Shown: piece after piece, positions 24,579-37,022 of the stretch
Layout of the letters: each line of letters starts with the position of its first letter
Position numbering within the stretch: the first letter of the stretch is position 1
NCBI GenBank assembly: GCA_031216445.1
Contig: CM062217.1
Location: 27,842,001 to 27,906,000 of the forward strand
DNA length: 64,000 nucleotides
DNA from: Lateolabrax maculatus
Lineage: Eukaryota; Chordata; Actinopteri; Acropomatiformes; Lateolabracidae
Direction: 5' to 3'
Program-made: the position numbers and the translations under genes
Notes under the pieces: model-generated
Told to the model about the DNA's origin: nothing
What the model saw: the letters and a program-made list of their open reading frames with translations, nothing else
The model's database searches: none

Positions 24579-25310
24579 ATGCAGTGGTTGTGTAAGTACT
24601 GCACATTTTGTGCTGAAAAGAGGTGCTTCTTACTTAAGCATTACCGCTTAAAACACGGGTGCCACACTCGAATATCACCACTACCGTGCCTTTATAAGGA
24701 GTGCCTGTGCACATTTAAATCTTTCAATGCACTCAAAGTCCACTTATCAACATGGCACACTCAAAAGGACCTGGGGAACGTGGGTGAAACTGCTTTCCAT
24801 TGTCAGCTGTGTGACTTTGTGGAGCCTTGCACTGGAGCTGACTTTTTTACCCATTTACGAAGACATTTGAAGCTGAAGCAAAAGGTTTCCTGTCCATATC
24901 AAGGCTGTAGCTTTCAGAGCAATGTTTATTCAACCTTTAATGCACATAAAAGCAAAGAACATCAAGACCACAATAAGATGGCATTCAAACCTGAAATTGT
25001 GTCACATAATGTACTTGAGGTACCTCCACCTAATATAAATATTCAACCTGAGGATAGTGCCCCTGAAACTGATCAGGTTGAGTTTGAGGTTACTGAGCTC
25101 AATGAAGATGTGGGAGACTTGGAGAGTCAGTTGGAACATAATGTAGCTGCTGTTTTTCTGAAAATGTCATCGATTCTTAACATCTCTGAAAATGCCCTGC
25201 AAGAAGTTATAGAGCAGATCAACCAAATTTATGTGCTTTCACAGCCATTGTTACATACCTCGGTTGGAAAAATACTAAATCAACATTGTGGAGATGTTGA
25301 GGACTCTTAA
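24579..25310 (+). CDS. C2H2 zinc-finger ORF (U5)
   Basis: 243 codons, fingers intact, Ser4 to Leu (MQWL), a change found in U5-U10 and not in U1-U4. Confidence 0.5.
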   Translation: MQWLCKYCTFCAEKRCFLLKHYRLKHGCHTRISPLPCLYKECLCTFKSFNALKVHLSTWHTQKDLGNVGETAFHCQLCDFVEPCTGADFFTHLRRHLKLKQKVSCPYQGCSFQSNVYSTFNAHKSKEHQDHNKMAFKPEIVSHNVLEVPPPNINIQPEDSAPETDQVEFEVTELNEDVGDLESQLEHNVAAVFLKMSSILNISENALQEVIEQINQIYVLSQPLLHTSVGKILNQHCGDVEDS

Positions 25311-28077
25311 GTGAGTGAGATAGCTAAAGTATTTACTGAGAATAATGTATTCCTGAAATTCACTTCTACTAGGGGGTCATTGTCAACCACTAGCAAGCGA
25401 ACATCATACATTTGAAAAGAATTCTCAGTGGTGACGCCTATTGAGTTTGTCCTAAAAAATGACAGGCAGACAGTTGTGTATATCCCCATACTAAAAATGC
25501 TGCAGACATTACTAAACAATGGAGAAATTTTAGATAAGGCCATGTCATCTGAGACAAATTTGTCACAAGGATACAGATCTCACAGGGATGGTTACCGGTT
25601 TAAAGACAATTCTCTCTTGACAGAGGAAGAATTCAGGATTGCTCTTTTCTTGTACACAGATGATTTTGAGGTGGCTAAGCCCTTGGGAACCTCTAGAAAG
25701 AAACACAAGCTGCCATCTACTGGGTACTTGGAAATCTACACCCTAAATATCGTTCCTCTCTTCATTCCATTCAGCTTGCTCTACTCATCATCGCTGAAGA
25801 TGATATCAGGAAGTTGACTTTAAATGAGAGACCACAGTCTATTGAAGAATTAAAAGTGCAACTGGTAGATAAACTGTCACTGCAGTATGACTTTAAACTG
25901 CAGTATGAAGATCAAGACTTCCATAATGCCCTCTGCAATTTGACTGAAATAACTGATTTACCTGAAAGAGCTACGCTCAAAATCATCCCTCTTGTGACTC
26001 TCCATTTAACCGCATTGTCATCACCCACCACAACATCAGACACTGAGTGCAGCACAGCAGACACTGAGATCCTGTCGACAGGAAGAGCATCACCATCGCT
26101 AAGACAACAGTGGCCAGATTTCTTTGACATACCCAATTTCTCAGTTGATGTTGACTATAGACTCAGACAGGCAGATCTTGCCTTTATGAAGGATGGAACA
26201 CGTATGACTCTACCACGAGATATGAAGCATGACATACTAGAAAAGCTTGCTGAGACGATGTACAGTTTCAAGGCTTACCCTAAAGATGATGACTTCAGCA
26301 GTGTTGCAAAAGCACTAATTAGCAAACACCCCTGCCTCACTGAGCCTGGACCACACAGATGGTATGGCTGGAAAAACAGCCTTAAATTATCGCACAAAGC
26401 TTCAAAAAGCTGGATGTGAGGATGTAGCAATCAATGGAGGCAAAAGAAGTAAAGGCAACCCAGAAGGAGAATCCTCAAGCAAGAATATCAAACGGCCAAA
26501 AAGAGGTGAAGCAAACTACCTACCTAACTTACCTGAAGGACATGATGAAACAAGCCTTGAAAATGCCAGAAAGGTTCTCGTGGAAGAAATGAAGAAGAAA
26601 CAACCCAATGGCACTCTCATCTCACAAATGATGGACCAATCATTCCCACTACGCAGACAAGAAATTGTAGAAAAGGAACCTGCTGTACAGAACATTGTTG
26701 AACGATGGCCAGCACTCTTCACAGACAGGTAAACTATTTTTGTTCTCAACCAATAAAATAATGCCTATCAAAAAGAAATTCAAGGTGTGTGGCTAGAAAT
26801 CCAAACACACTTGTTGGAATGTTAACACTTCTGCCATCTCTCCATCCCTACCCACCCCTCTCTCTACTTTTCAGGTGTTTGCTGAGTTCAACAGAATCGC
26901 AAGTAAGAATCTTGAGGGAGACTTCTTTGAGGCTCTGGACCAGTATACCCCACGTTTCATTGAACTTTTCAAAACAAGAAGGGGAACTGTTGGCCAGAAG
27001 CTCAGTGAGCTGATGCAGCACATGAGCTGGATGGTAAGTAGGTTAATTTTGCTTTTGATCTGTGTGATAGTTCATCAATCAAGTTCTAAATGAGATGATC
27101 CAGCCCAACCTATTCTATTTCCTGTCTGACTTGTGCTTGTGCCTTGCAAATTACTCTGTTAACTGGTCTTTTCTCTCTCTGTGTATCATTAGACACCAGA
27201 CGTGACAGTACTTCGCTCTGTTGTCCTCAAAGGCATTCCTATTTTACTTGGTGACGACTCCAGTGAATTCTTCAAGACATGCTCTGTAAGTACTTGCACA
27301 TAAGAAAAAGTTTGGTCTGCATTAAAATAGAACTATATCTGTGCTGACATAGAAGATGTAATTTTATCTGCACAATATACAATATACATTTTGTACAGTG
27401 ATTGATGTATTTTGTATGGCAATTCCTCCACAGCTAATCTGAGAGGTATTTAAACAGCCAGTAAATAAAAATGAAATTTGCCACATAAACGTTGTACACA
27501 TTAATTAATTGTAAATCTAAGGAGCAGGAGTCCAGGCTGAAAAGTCAGTGTCACTGTTTAAGAATATATGGACCTTGTGGACCATAGCTTTAGTTTAATC
27601 ATACCACATTTATTTTGTTGGTTATATTGTAACAATCCAGTGTGAACACATATTTAAAACCATATTCCCTAGCAAATGCTTTCAACATTAAAAATGAATG
27701 TTTAGAAGAGCATAAATTGCCATGCTGAAGAATGTGTGTGTGTGTCTTTGTAGGGTACAGCGAGAGACGAGGCCCTAGAATGCACTGTCGGTGTGCTGAC
27801 AGTTGTCAGTGAAGATAATCCTCATGAGGGTCCAAGTTCAGTAGACCTCCAGCCCATCTCCACTGCCATCATTCTGGAGGGAGGTATCATCATGGATCAT
27901 ATAAAAAAACTTGCCTCAGGTAGTTTGTCTGTTATTTGGGCTTACATATGCTTTGCATTTGGATTACCCAAAATGCATGGCAAATACACTCAACTTCATT
28001 CAGACTGTGATGCTTGGACTGGGAAAGAAAACCTCCCACCAAAACTGTTAACTTTGAAGAACAGTCTACTGGGTTAG
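25311..28077 (+). pseudogene. Decayed SAMD3-like gene body (U5)
   Basis: Central part 25311-26728; 3' blocks start at 26875 and end at TAG 28075-28077. Private changes are CCTCTAGAAAG (near 25690) and ATCGTTCCT (near 25749), plus CAGGTAGTTT in exon C. Confidence 0.6.
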
Positions 28078-29426
28078 ACCAGTAAAGAGCCATCAGCTGT
28101 CAGATAGCACTTTGTAAATTATGCAGCAGTTAATGTTCTCCTGTTATCAGAGAAAGTTTTATGCTTTCATGCAACTGAGCTGGCTTGTTTATGATCTCAA
28201 AAAAAAAAAAAATTCTATTAAAGTGTACCATGTTATGCTAGTATGCTAATGGTGGAAATAGCGCCACCTTGTGTTGCAAAGAGTTGTTAGATAATGTTGT
28301 CAGAAAGGAACCTAGCAAGGTTGACCTGTTTACATTTGTGTTTTGGGAAAACTTTTAATTATAGTAGTTATAATGTAGTACAAATACAAAACCCAAGGAG
28401 TGATGTTTTTCTGTGTTGGTTTAAACCTTGGACTGATGCTCGCTTTGGGACACAAAAGCATTTGTTGTACTTTCAGTTTTGATCAGAAATGCAATGATTT
28501 TGCATGCACTGAAGTCCTGTAATTATCAGGTGTTTACCTGTTTAATATTGTGAGACTGTTACATGCATAGAATTAGCTCACAAAAATGTGGTTTTATTTT
28601 TGCCATGTCCATGTCATGTTCTACAGTCAAATCAAACCACAAGTTTGTTGTTTAGCTGCTGTTTTGTACTTGAATGTACAAGAAAGTGATACTTGGGAAC
28701 AGAACACTTGAGGCTGAATAATAGATTTAATGCATATTGTTATTACAATAGCCTAACAGACATAGATCACACTATGAGCAATTTTGCAACTAGCTTTAAA
28801 ATACATTAAATATGACAAGAGGATAGAGAACAGTAATTTTATTGTTTATTGTAAGGTTATTACATGAGTGATAAAACACACATTTTATATTGGAGAATTG
28901 GAATCAAAAGTAACAATATCGAACATTTATTGTTCAGTCTAGATCTGTCAGTGATGCAATTATTTTTTTAATAAATGTTGTAATGCAGCTGAACAAACCC
29001 AGTGAGTGTTCTTTTAAAGTATATGTTTGTGGTGTTTTTCCCTTTATTAGGTAATAACAGCTAAAATAGATACGAAATGGGAGAAGGACAAGGACCCATT
29101 CAAGGAAATTGGTTTGTTTAATTTAACTGAACTGAAATGAACTGAAAAAAAATGAGTGAGTAGTAAGTAGTAGGTATCATAATTCTAAGTGGGGTTAAAT
29201 TTGTATCAAGCAGTCCACACAAAATGAAAAAATTAAGTTAACACTAAGCATGGCTATTAAGTTACATGAACTTTTTTTTTTTTTTTAGTTGTACTACTTG
29301 ATTTGGTACTGCACACTTAAAATAAACAAGCTTTTCTAACTCACTATTCTTAAGATTACTTTGCTTAATTTGCAACGAGTTTGCATACTTTTTTTAAGTA
29401 AGGTCAACTAATTAGATTTTACAGTG
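28078..29426 (+). other. 3' non-coding region and TTTACAGTG terminus (U5)
   Basis: Equivalent of 4682-6032. The exon-like fragment has GATACGAAATGG, a private Lys-to-Thr change. Confidence 0.5.
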
Positions 29427-30276
29427 AGTATACGTACACACGTCTCCCGCAGAGCTATGTTGAAAGTCCCTCAATATTCAGTCGAGTATTGGCTAATGAC
29501 CTGCAACACCTAGACGTGTCCAGTACAGTACTACAATATGTAGATGATCTCTTGATATGTAGCACCTCCAAAGCTCAATGTGCACAAGACTCAGTCTCAG
29601 CCCTGATGGCTTTAGAAAAGGGGGCTCACAAGGTGAGTAAAAATAAATTACAGTTTTGCCAGACACAGGTTGAATACTTAGGTAGACAACTCTGTGGCAC
29701 TAAATGAGCTATAGTGCCCTCACAAATTGAGGCAGTATCGAAAGCTCCCAAACCACAAATGGTGAGACACATGTCGTCATTTCTGCCATCTCAGCTTTAC
29801 TAGAAGCCATACACCATCCAAAAGTGTTAGCCATCATTAAATGCGTAGCTCATCAAAAAACGAATTCCCTGATAGCTAAAGGCAACAACTTAGCAGATGA
29901 AGCCGCAAAACGCATAGCTACACCCACCTGTATAGGACCACTGCTAGTAGCTGGAGATTGTGAACCACTAACAAACTTATATATATATATGAGCTATATA
30001 TATGTGCTGCTATATAATAGCAGCACAACATCAGGCAAGTCCATATGCACATTCTGTATGGGCAAAAAGGGGGGCAAGTATAATCACTGAAGAAGGTCCA
30101 TCACATGGGCTATGGCGAAGTGCACATGGACATATTGTCCTCCCAACATCTTTGGTACAGGTTGCTACACATAGTGCGCATGGTCAGGACCATTGCACAA
30201 GTGGGGAGGTGTTGAGACGCCTTCAAGCAGTCTGCTGGTCACCATTTTTCCGACCTGCGTTTGTAGCTGAGACAAT
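29427..30276 (+). pseudogene. ERV pol fragment (U5)
   Basis: Matches the U4 fragment at all the variants I compared, including the two integrase substitutions, pointing to a recent U4-U5 duplication or conversion. Confidence 0.75.
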
Positions 30277-30423
30277 TTTGCAAGGAAGGTTTTTTTCTGT
30301 TGCTCTGGTATTTCAAGTCTGATACTGCATGTTAGTGTTTTTGTTTTTTGTTTCTATTTTGCCGGGCTTGATGCTAAAATGATCTTTTCTTTTCAGATTT
30401 TTCAAGAAGACAAAAAACTTCCT

Positions 30424-31017
30424 ATGCAGTGGTTGTGTAAGTACTGCACATTTTGTGCTGAAAAGAGGTGCTTCTTACTTAAGCATTACCGCTTAAAACA
30501 CGGGTGCCACACTCGAATATCACCACTACCGTGCCTTTATAAGGAGTGCCTGTGCACATTTAAATCTTTCAATGCACTCAAAGTCCACTTATCAACATGG
30601 CACACTCAAAAGGACCTGGGGAACGTGGGTGAAACTGCTTTCCATTGTCAGCTGTGTGACTTTGTGGAGCCTTGCACTGGAGCTGACTTTTTTACCCATT
30701 TACGAAGACATTTGAAGCTGAAGCAAAAGGTTTCCTGTCCATATCAAGGCTGTAGCTTTCAGAGCAATGTTTATTCAACCTTTAATGCACATAAAAGCAA
30801 AGAACATCAAGACCACAATAAGATGGCATTCAAACCTGAAATTGTGTCACATAATGTACTTGAGGTACCTCCACCTAATATAAATATTCAACCTGAGGAT
30901 AGTGCCCCTGAAACTGATCAGGTTGAGTTTGAGGTTACTGAGCTCAATGAAGATGTGGGAGACTTGGAGAGTCAGTTGGAACATAATGTAGCTGCTGTTT
31001 TTCTGAAAATGTCATAG
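30424..31017 (+). pseudogene. Zinc-finger ORF truncated by a private stop (U6)
   Basis: 197 codons from MQWL, ending at TAG 31015-31017, where other units have TCG. The stop is one codon after the independent U4 stop. All fingers are intact; the C-terminal helix is lost. Confidence 0.55.
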
Positions 31018-31155
31018 ATTCTTAACATCTCTGAAAATGCCCTGCAAGAAGTTATAGAGCAGATCAACCAAATTTATGTGCTTTCACAGCCATTGTTACA
31101 TACCTCGGTTGGAAAAATACTAAATCAACATTGTGGAGATGTTGAGGACTCTTAA

Positions 31156-33922
31156 GTGAGTGAGATAGCTAAAGTATTTACTGAGAATAATGTATTCCTG
31201 AAATTCACTTCTACTAGGGGGTCATTGTCAACCACTAGCAAGCGAACATCATACATTTGAAAAGAATTCTCAGTGGTGACGCCTATTGAGTTTGTCCTAA
31301 AAAATGACAGGCAGACAGTTGTGTATATCCCCATACTAAAAATGCTGCAGACATTACTAAACAATGGAGAAATTTTAGATAAGGCCATGTCATCTGAGAC
31401 AAATTTGTCACAAGGATACAGATCTCACAGGGATGGTTACCGGTTTAAAGACAATTCTCTCTTGACAGAGGAAGAATTCAGGATTGCTCTTTTCTTGTAC
31501 ATAGATGATTTTGAGGTGGCTAAGCCCTTGGGAACCTCCAGAAAGAAACACAAGCTGCCATCTACTGGGTACTTGGAAATCTACACCCTAAATATCGCTC
31601 CTCTCTTCATTCCATTCAGCTTGCTCTACTCATCATCACTGAAGATGATATCAGGAAGTTGACTTTAAATGAGAGACCACAGTCTATTGAAGAATTAAAA
31701 GTGCAACTGGTAGATAAACTGTCACTGCAGTATGACTTTAAACTGCAGTATGAAGATCAAGACTTCCATAATGCCCTCTGCAATTTGACTGAAATAACTG
31801 ATTTACCTGAAAGAGCTACGCTCAAAATCATCCCTCTTGTGACTCTCCATTTAACCGCATTGTCATCACCCACCACAACATCAGACACTGAGTGCAGCAC
31901 AGCAGACACTGAGATCCTGTCGACAGGAAGAGCATCACCATCGCTAAGACAACAGTGGCCAGATTTCTTTGACATACCCAATTTCTCAGTTGATGTTGAC
32001 TATAGACTCAGACAGGCAGATCTTGCCTTTATGAAGGATGGAACACGTATGACTCTACCACGAGATATGAAGCATGACATACTAGAAAAGCTTGCTGAGA
32101 CGATGTACAGTTTCAAGGCTTACCCTAAAGATGATGACTTCAGCAGTGTTGCAAAAGCACTAATTAGCAAACACCCCTGCCTCACTGAGCCTGGACCACA
32201 CAGATGGTATGGCTGGAAAAACAGCCTTAAATTATCGCACAAAGCTTCAAAAAGCTGGATGTGAGGATGTAGCAATCAATGGAGGCAAAAGAAGTAAAGG
32301 CAACCCAGAAGGAGAATCCTCAAGCAAGAATATCAAACGGCCAAAAAGAGGTGAAGCAAACTACCTACCTAACTTACCTGAAGGACATGATGAAACAAGC
32401 CTTGAAAATGCCAGAAAGGTTCTCGTGGAAGAAATGAAGAAGAAACAACCCAATGGCACTCTCATCTCACAAATGATGGACCAATCATTCCCACTACGCA
32501 GACAAGAAATTGTAGAAAAGGAACCTGCTGTACAGAACATTGTTGAACGATGGCCAGCACTCTTCACAGACAGGTAAACTATTTTTGTTCTCAACCAATA
32601 AAATAATGCCTATCAAAAAGAAATTCAAGGTGTGTGGCTAGAAATCCAAACACACTTGTTGGAATGTTAACACTTCTGCCATCTCTCCATCCCTACCCAC
32701 CCCTCTCTCTACTTTTCAGGTGTTTGCTGAGTTCAACAGAATCGCAAGTAAGAATCTTGAGGGAGACTTCTTTGAGGCTCTGGACCAGTATACCCCACGT
32801 TTCATTGAACTTTTCAAAACAAGAAGGGGAACTGTTGGCCAGAAGCTCAGTGAGCTGATGCAGCACATGAGCTGGATGGTAAGTAGGTTAATTTTGCTTT
32901 TGATCTGTGTGATAGTTCATCAATCAAGTTCTAAATGAGATGATCCAGCCCAACCTATTCTATTTCCTGTCTGACTTGTGCTTGTGCCTTGCAAATTACT
33001 CTGTTAACTGGTCTTTTCTCTCTCTGTGTATCATTAGACACCAGACGTGACAGTACTTCGCTCTGTTGTCCTCAAAGGCATTCCTATTTTACTTGGTGAC
33101 GACTCCAGTGAATTCTTCAAGACATGCTCTGTAAGTACTTGCACATAAGAAAAAGTTTGGTCTGCATTAAAATAGAACTATATCTGTGCTGACATAGAAG
33201 ATGTAATTTTATCTGCACAATATACAATATACATTTTGTACAGTGATTGATGTATTTTGTATGGCAATTCCTCCACAGCTAATCTGAGAGGTATTTAAAC
33301 AGCCAGTAAATAAAAATGAAATTTGCCACATAAACGTTGTACACATTAATTAATTGTAAATCTAAGGAGCAGGAGTCCAGGCTGAAAAGTCAGTGTCACT
33401 GTTTAAGAATATATGGACCTTGTGGACCATAGCTTTAGTTTAATCATACCACATTTATTTTGTTGGTTATATTGTAACAATCCAGTGTGAACACATATTT
33501 AAAACCATATTCCCTAGCAAATGCTTTCAACATTAAAAATGAATGTTTAGAAGAGCATAAATTGCCATGCTGAAGAATGTGTGTGTGTGTCTTTGTAGGG
33601 TACAGCGAGAGACGAGGCCCTAGAATGCACTGTCGGTGTGCTGACAGTTGTCAGTGAAGATAATCCTCATGAGGGTCCAAGTTCAGTAGACCTCCAGCCC
33701 ATCTCCACTGCCATCATTCTGGAGGGAGGTATCATCATGGATCATATAAAAAAACTTGCCTCAGGCAGTTTGTCTGTTATTTGGGCTTACATATGCTTTG
33801 CATTTGGATTACCCAAAATGCATGGCAAATACACTCAACTTCATTCAGACTGTGATGCTTGGACTGGGAAAGAAAACCTCCCACCAAAACTGTTAACTTT
33901 GAAGAACAGTCTACTGGGTTAG
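31156..33922 (+). pseudogene. Decayed SAMD3-like gene body (U6)
   Basis: Central part 31156-32573; 3' blocks 32720 to TAG 33920-33922. It carries the shared lesions. TCATCACTGAAG near 31633 is a private change. Confidence 0.6.
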
Positions 33923-35272
33923 ACCAGTAAAGAGCCATCAGCTGTCAGATAGCACTTTGTAAATTATGCAGCAGTTAATGTTCTCCTGTTATCAGAGAAA
34001 GTTTTATGCTTTCATGCAACTGAGCTGGCTTGTTTATGATCTCAAAAAAAAAAAAAATTCTATTAAAGTGTACCATGTTATGCTAGTATGCTAATGGTGG
34101 AAATAGCGCCACCTTGTGTTGCAAAGAGTTGTTAGATAATGTTGTCAGAAAGGAACCTAGCAAGGTTGACCTGTTTACATTTGTGTTTTGGGAAAACTTT
34201 TAATTATAGTAGTTATAATGTAGTACAAATACAAAACCCAAGGAGTGATGTTTTTCTGTGTTGGTTTAAACCTTGGACTGATGCTCGCTTTGGGACACAA
34301 AAGCATTTGTTGTACTTTCAGTTTTGATCAGAAATGCAATGATTTTGCATGCACTGAAGTCCTGTAATTATCAGGTGTTTACCTGTTTAATATTGTGAGA
34401 CTGTTACATGCATAGAATTAGCTCACAAAAATGTGGTTTTATTTTTGCCATGTCCATGTCATGTTCTACAGTCAAATCAAACCACAAGTTTGTTGTTTAG
34501 CTGCTGTTTTGTACTTGAATGTACAAGAAAGTGATACTTGGGAACAGAACACTTGAGGCTGAATAATAGATTTAATGCATATTGTTATTACAATAGCCTA
34601 ACAGACATAGATCACACTATGAGCAATTTTGCAACTAGCTTTAAAATACATTAAATATGACAAGAGGATAGAGAACAGTAATTTTATTGTTTATTGTAAG
34701 GTTATTACATGAGTGATAAAACACACATTTTATATTGGAGAATTGGAATCAAAAGTAACAATATCGAACATTTATTGTTCAGTCTAGATCTGTCAGTGAT
34801 GCACTTATTTTTTTAATAAATGTTGTAATGCAGCTGAACAAACCCAGTGAGTGTTCTTTTAAAGTATATGTTTGTGGTGTTTTTCCCTTTATTAGGTAAT
34901 AACAGCTAAAATAGATAAGAAATGGGAGAAGGACAAGGACCCATTCAAGGAAATTGGTTTGTTTAATTTAACTGAACTGAAATGAACTGAAAAAAAATGA
35001 GTGAGTAGTAAGTAGTAGGTATCATAATTCTAAGTGGGGTTAAATTTGTATCAAGCAGTCCACACAAAATGAAAAAATTAAGTTAACACTAAGCATGGCT
35101 ATTAAGTTACATGAACTTTTTTTTTTTTTTTTAGTTGTACTACTTGATTTGGTACTGCACACTTAAAATAAACAAGCTTTTCTAACTCACTATTCTTAAG
35201 ATTACTTTGCTTAATTTGCAACGAGTTTGCATACTTTTTTTAAGTAAGGTCAACTAATTAGATTTTACAGTG
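33923..35272 (+). other. 3' non-coding region and TTTACAGTG terminus (U6)
   Basis: Equivalent of 4682-6032. Private GATGCACTTATT near 34800, where others have GATGCAATTATT. Confidence 0.5.
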
Positions 35273-36143
35273 AGTATACGTACACACGTCTCCCGCAGAG
35301 CTATGTTGAAAGTCCCTCAATATTCAGTCGAGAATTGGCTAATGACCTGCAACACCTAGACGTGTCCAGTACAGTACTACAATATGTAGATGATCTCTTG
35401 ATATGTAGCACCTCCAAAGCTCAATGTGCACAAGACTCAGTCTCAGCCCTGATGGCTTTAGAAAAGGGGGCTCACAAGGTGAGTAAAAATAAATTACAGT
35501 TTTGCCAGACACAGGTTGAATACTTAGGTAGACAACTCTGTGGCACTAAATGAGCTATAGTGCCCTCACAAATTGAGGCAGTATCGAAAGCTCCCAAACC
35601 ACAAACGGTGAGACACATGTCGTCATTTCTGCCATCTCAGCTTTACTAGAAGCCATACACCATCCAAAAGTGTTAGCCATCATTAAATGCGTAGCTCATC
35701 AAAAAACGAATTCCCTGATAGCTAAAGGCAACAACTTAGCAGATGAAGCCGCAAAACGCATAGCTACACCCACCTGTATAGGACCACTGCTAGTAGCTGG
35801 AGATTGTGAACCACTGACAAACTTATATATATATGATATATATATATATATATATATGAGCTATATATATGTGCTGCTATGTAATAGCAGCACAACATCA
35901 GGCAAGTCCATATGCACATTCTGTATGGGCAAAAAGGGGGGCAAGTATAATCACTGAAGAAGGTCCATCACATGGGCTATGGCGAAGTGCACATGGACAT
36001 ATTGTCCTCCCAACATCTTTGGTACAGGTTGCTACACGTAGTGCGCATGGTCAGGACCATTGCACAAGTGGGGAGGTGTTGAGACGCCTTCAAGCAGTCT
36101 GGTGGTCACCATTTTTCCGACCTGCGTTTGTAGCTGAGACAAT
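35273..36143 (+). pseudogene. ERV pol fragment (U6)
   Basis: Same truncated pol. The spacer is a longer TA run interrupted by GATA (35825-35857), a form seen again only in U9. A Val-to-Glu change lies just before the RT block (CGAGAATTG near 35330). Confidence 0.75.
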
Positions 36144-36290
36144 TTTGCAAGGAAGGTTTTTTTCTGTTGCTCTGGTATTTCAAGTCTGATACTGCATGTT
36201 AGTGTTTTTGTTTTTTGTTTCTATTTTGCCGGGCTTGATGCTAAAATGATCTTTTCTTTTCAGATTTTTCAAGAAGACAAAAAACTTCCT

Positions 36291-37022
36291 ATGCAGTGGT
36301 TGTGTAAGTACTGCACATTTTGTGCTGAAAAGAGGTGCTTCTTACTTAAGCATTACCGCTTAAAACACGGGTGCCACACTCGAATATCACCACTACCGTG
36401 CCTTTATAAGGAGTGCCTGTGCACATTTAAATCTTTCAATGCACTCAAAGTCCACTTATCAACATGGCACACTCAAAAGGACCTGGGGAACGTGGGTGAA
36501 ACTGCTTTCCATTGTCAGCTGTGTGACTTTGTGGAGCCTTGCACTGGAGCTGACTTTTTTACCCATTTACGAAGACATTTGAAGCTGAAGCAAAAGGTTT
36601 CCTGTCCATATCAAGGCTGTAGCTTTCAGAGCAATGTTTATTCAACCTTTAATGCACATAAAAGCAAAGAACATCAAGACCACAATAAGATGGCATTCAA
36701 ACCTGAAATTGTGTCACATAATGTACTTGAGGTACCTCCACCTAATATAAATATTCAACCTGAGGATAGTGCCCCTGAAACTGATCAGGTTGAGTTTGAG
36801 GTTACTGAGCTCAATGAAGATGTGCGAGACTTGGAGAGTCAGTTGGAACATAATGTAGCTGCTGTTTTTCTGAAAATGTCATCGATTCTTAACATCTCTG
36901 AAAATGCCCTGCAAGAAGTTATAGAGCAGATCAACCAAATTTATGTGCTTTCACAGCCATTGTTACATACCTCGGTTGGAAAAATACTAAATCAACATTG
37001 TGGAGATGTTGAGGACTCTTAA
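36291..37022 (+). CDS. C2H2 zinc-finger ORF (U7)
   Basis: 243 codons, fingers intact, MQWL form, with a private Gly-to-Arg in the acidic linker (NEDVRDLE). Confidence 0.5.
   Translation: MQWLCKYCTFCAEKRCFLLKHYRLKHGCHTRISPLPCLYKECLCTFKSFNALKVHLSTWHTQKDLGNVGETAFHCQLCDFVEPCTGADFFTHLRRHLKLKQKVSCPYQGCSFQSNVYSTFNAHKSKEHQDHNKMAFKPEIVSHNVLEVPPPNINIQPEDSAPETDQVEFEVTELNEDVRDLESQLEHNVAAVFLKMSSILNISENALQEVIEQINQIYVLSQPLLHTSVGKILNQHCGDVEDS

Larger units (their letters stand above)
24432..30276 (+). repeat. Tandem array unit U5
   Basis: The same length as U4 (5845 bp) and the same 3' haplotype. It is the first unit with the MQWL form of the zinc-finger start. Confidence 0.9.
30277..36143 (+). repeat. Tandem array unit U6
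   Basis: First unit with the LYIDDF variant. Its pol tail carries ACTGACAAAC and GCTATGTAATAG, shared with U8 and U9 but not with its neighbour U7. It is therefore a mosaic. Confidence 0.9.
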
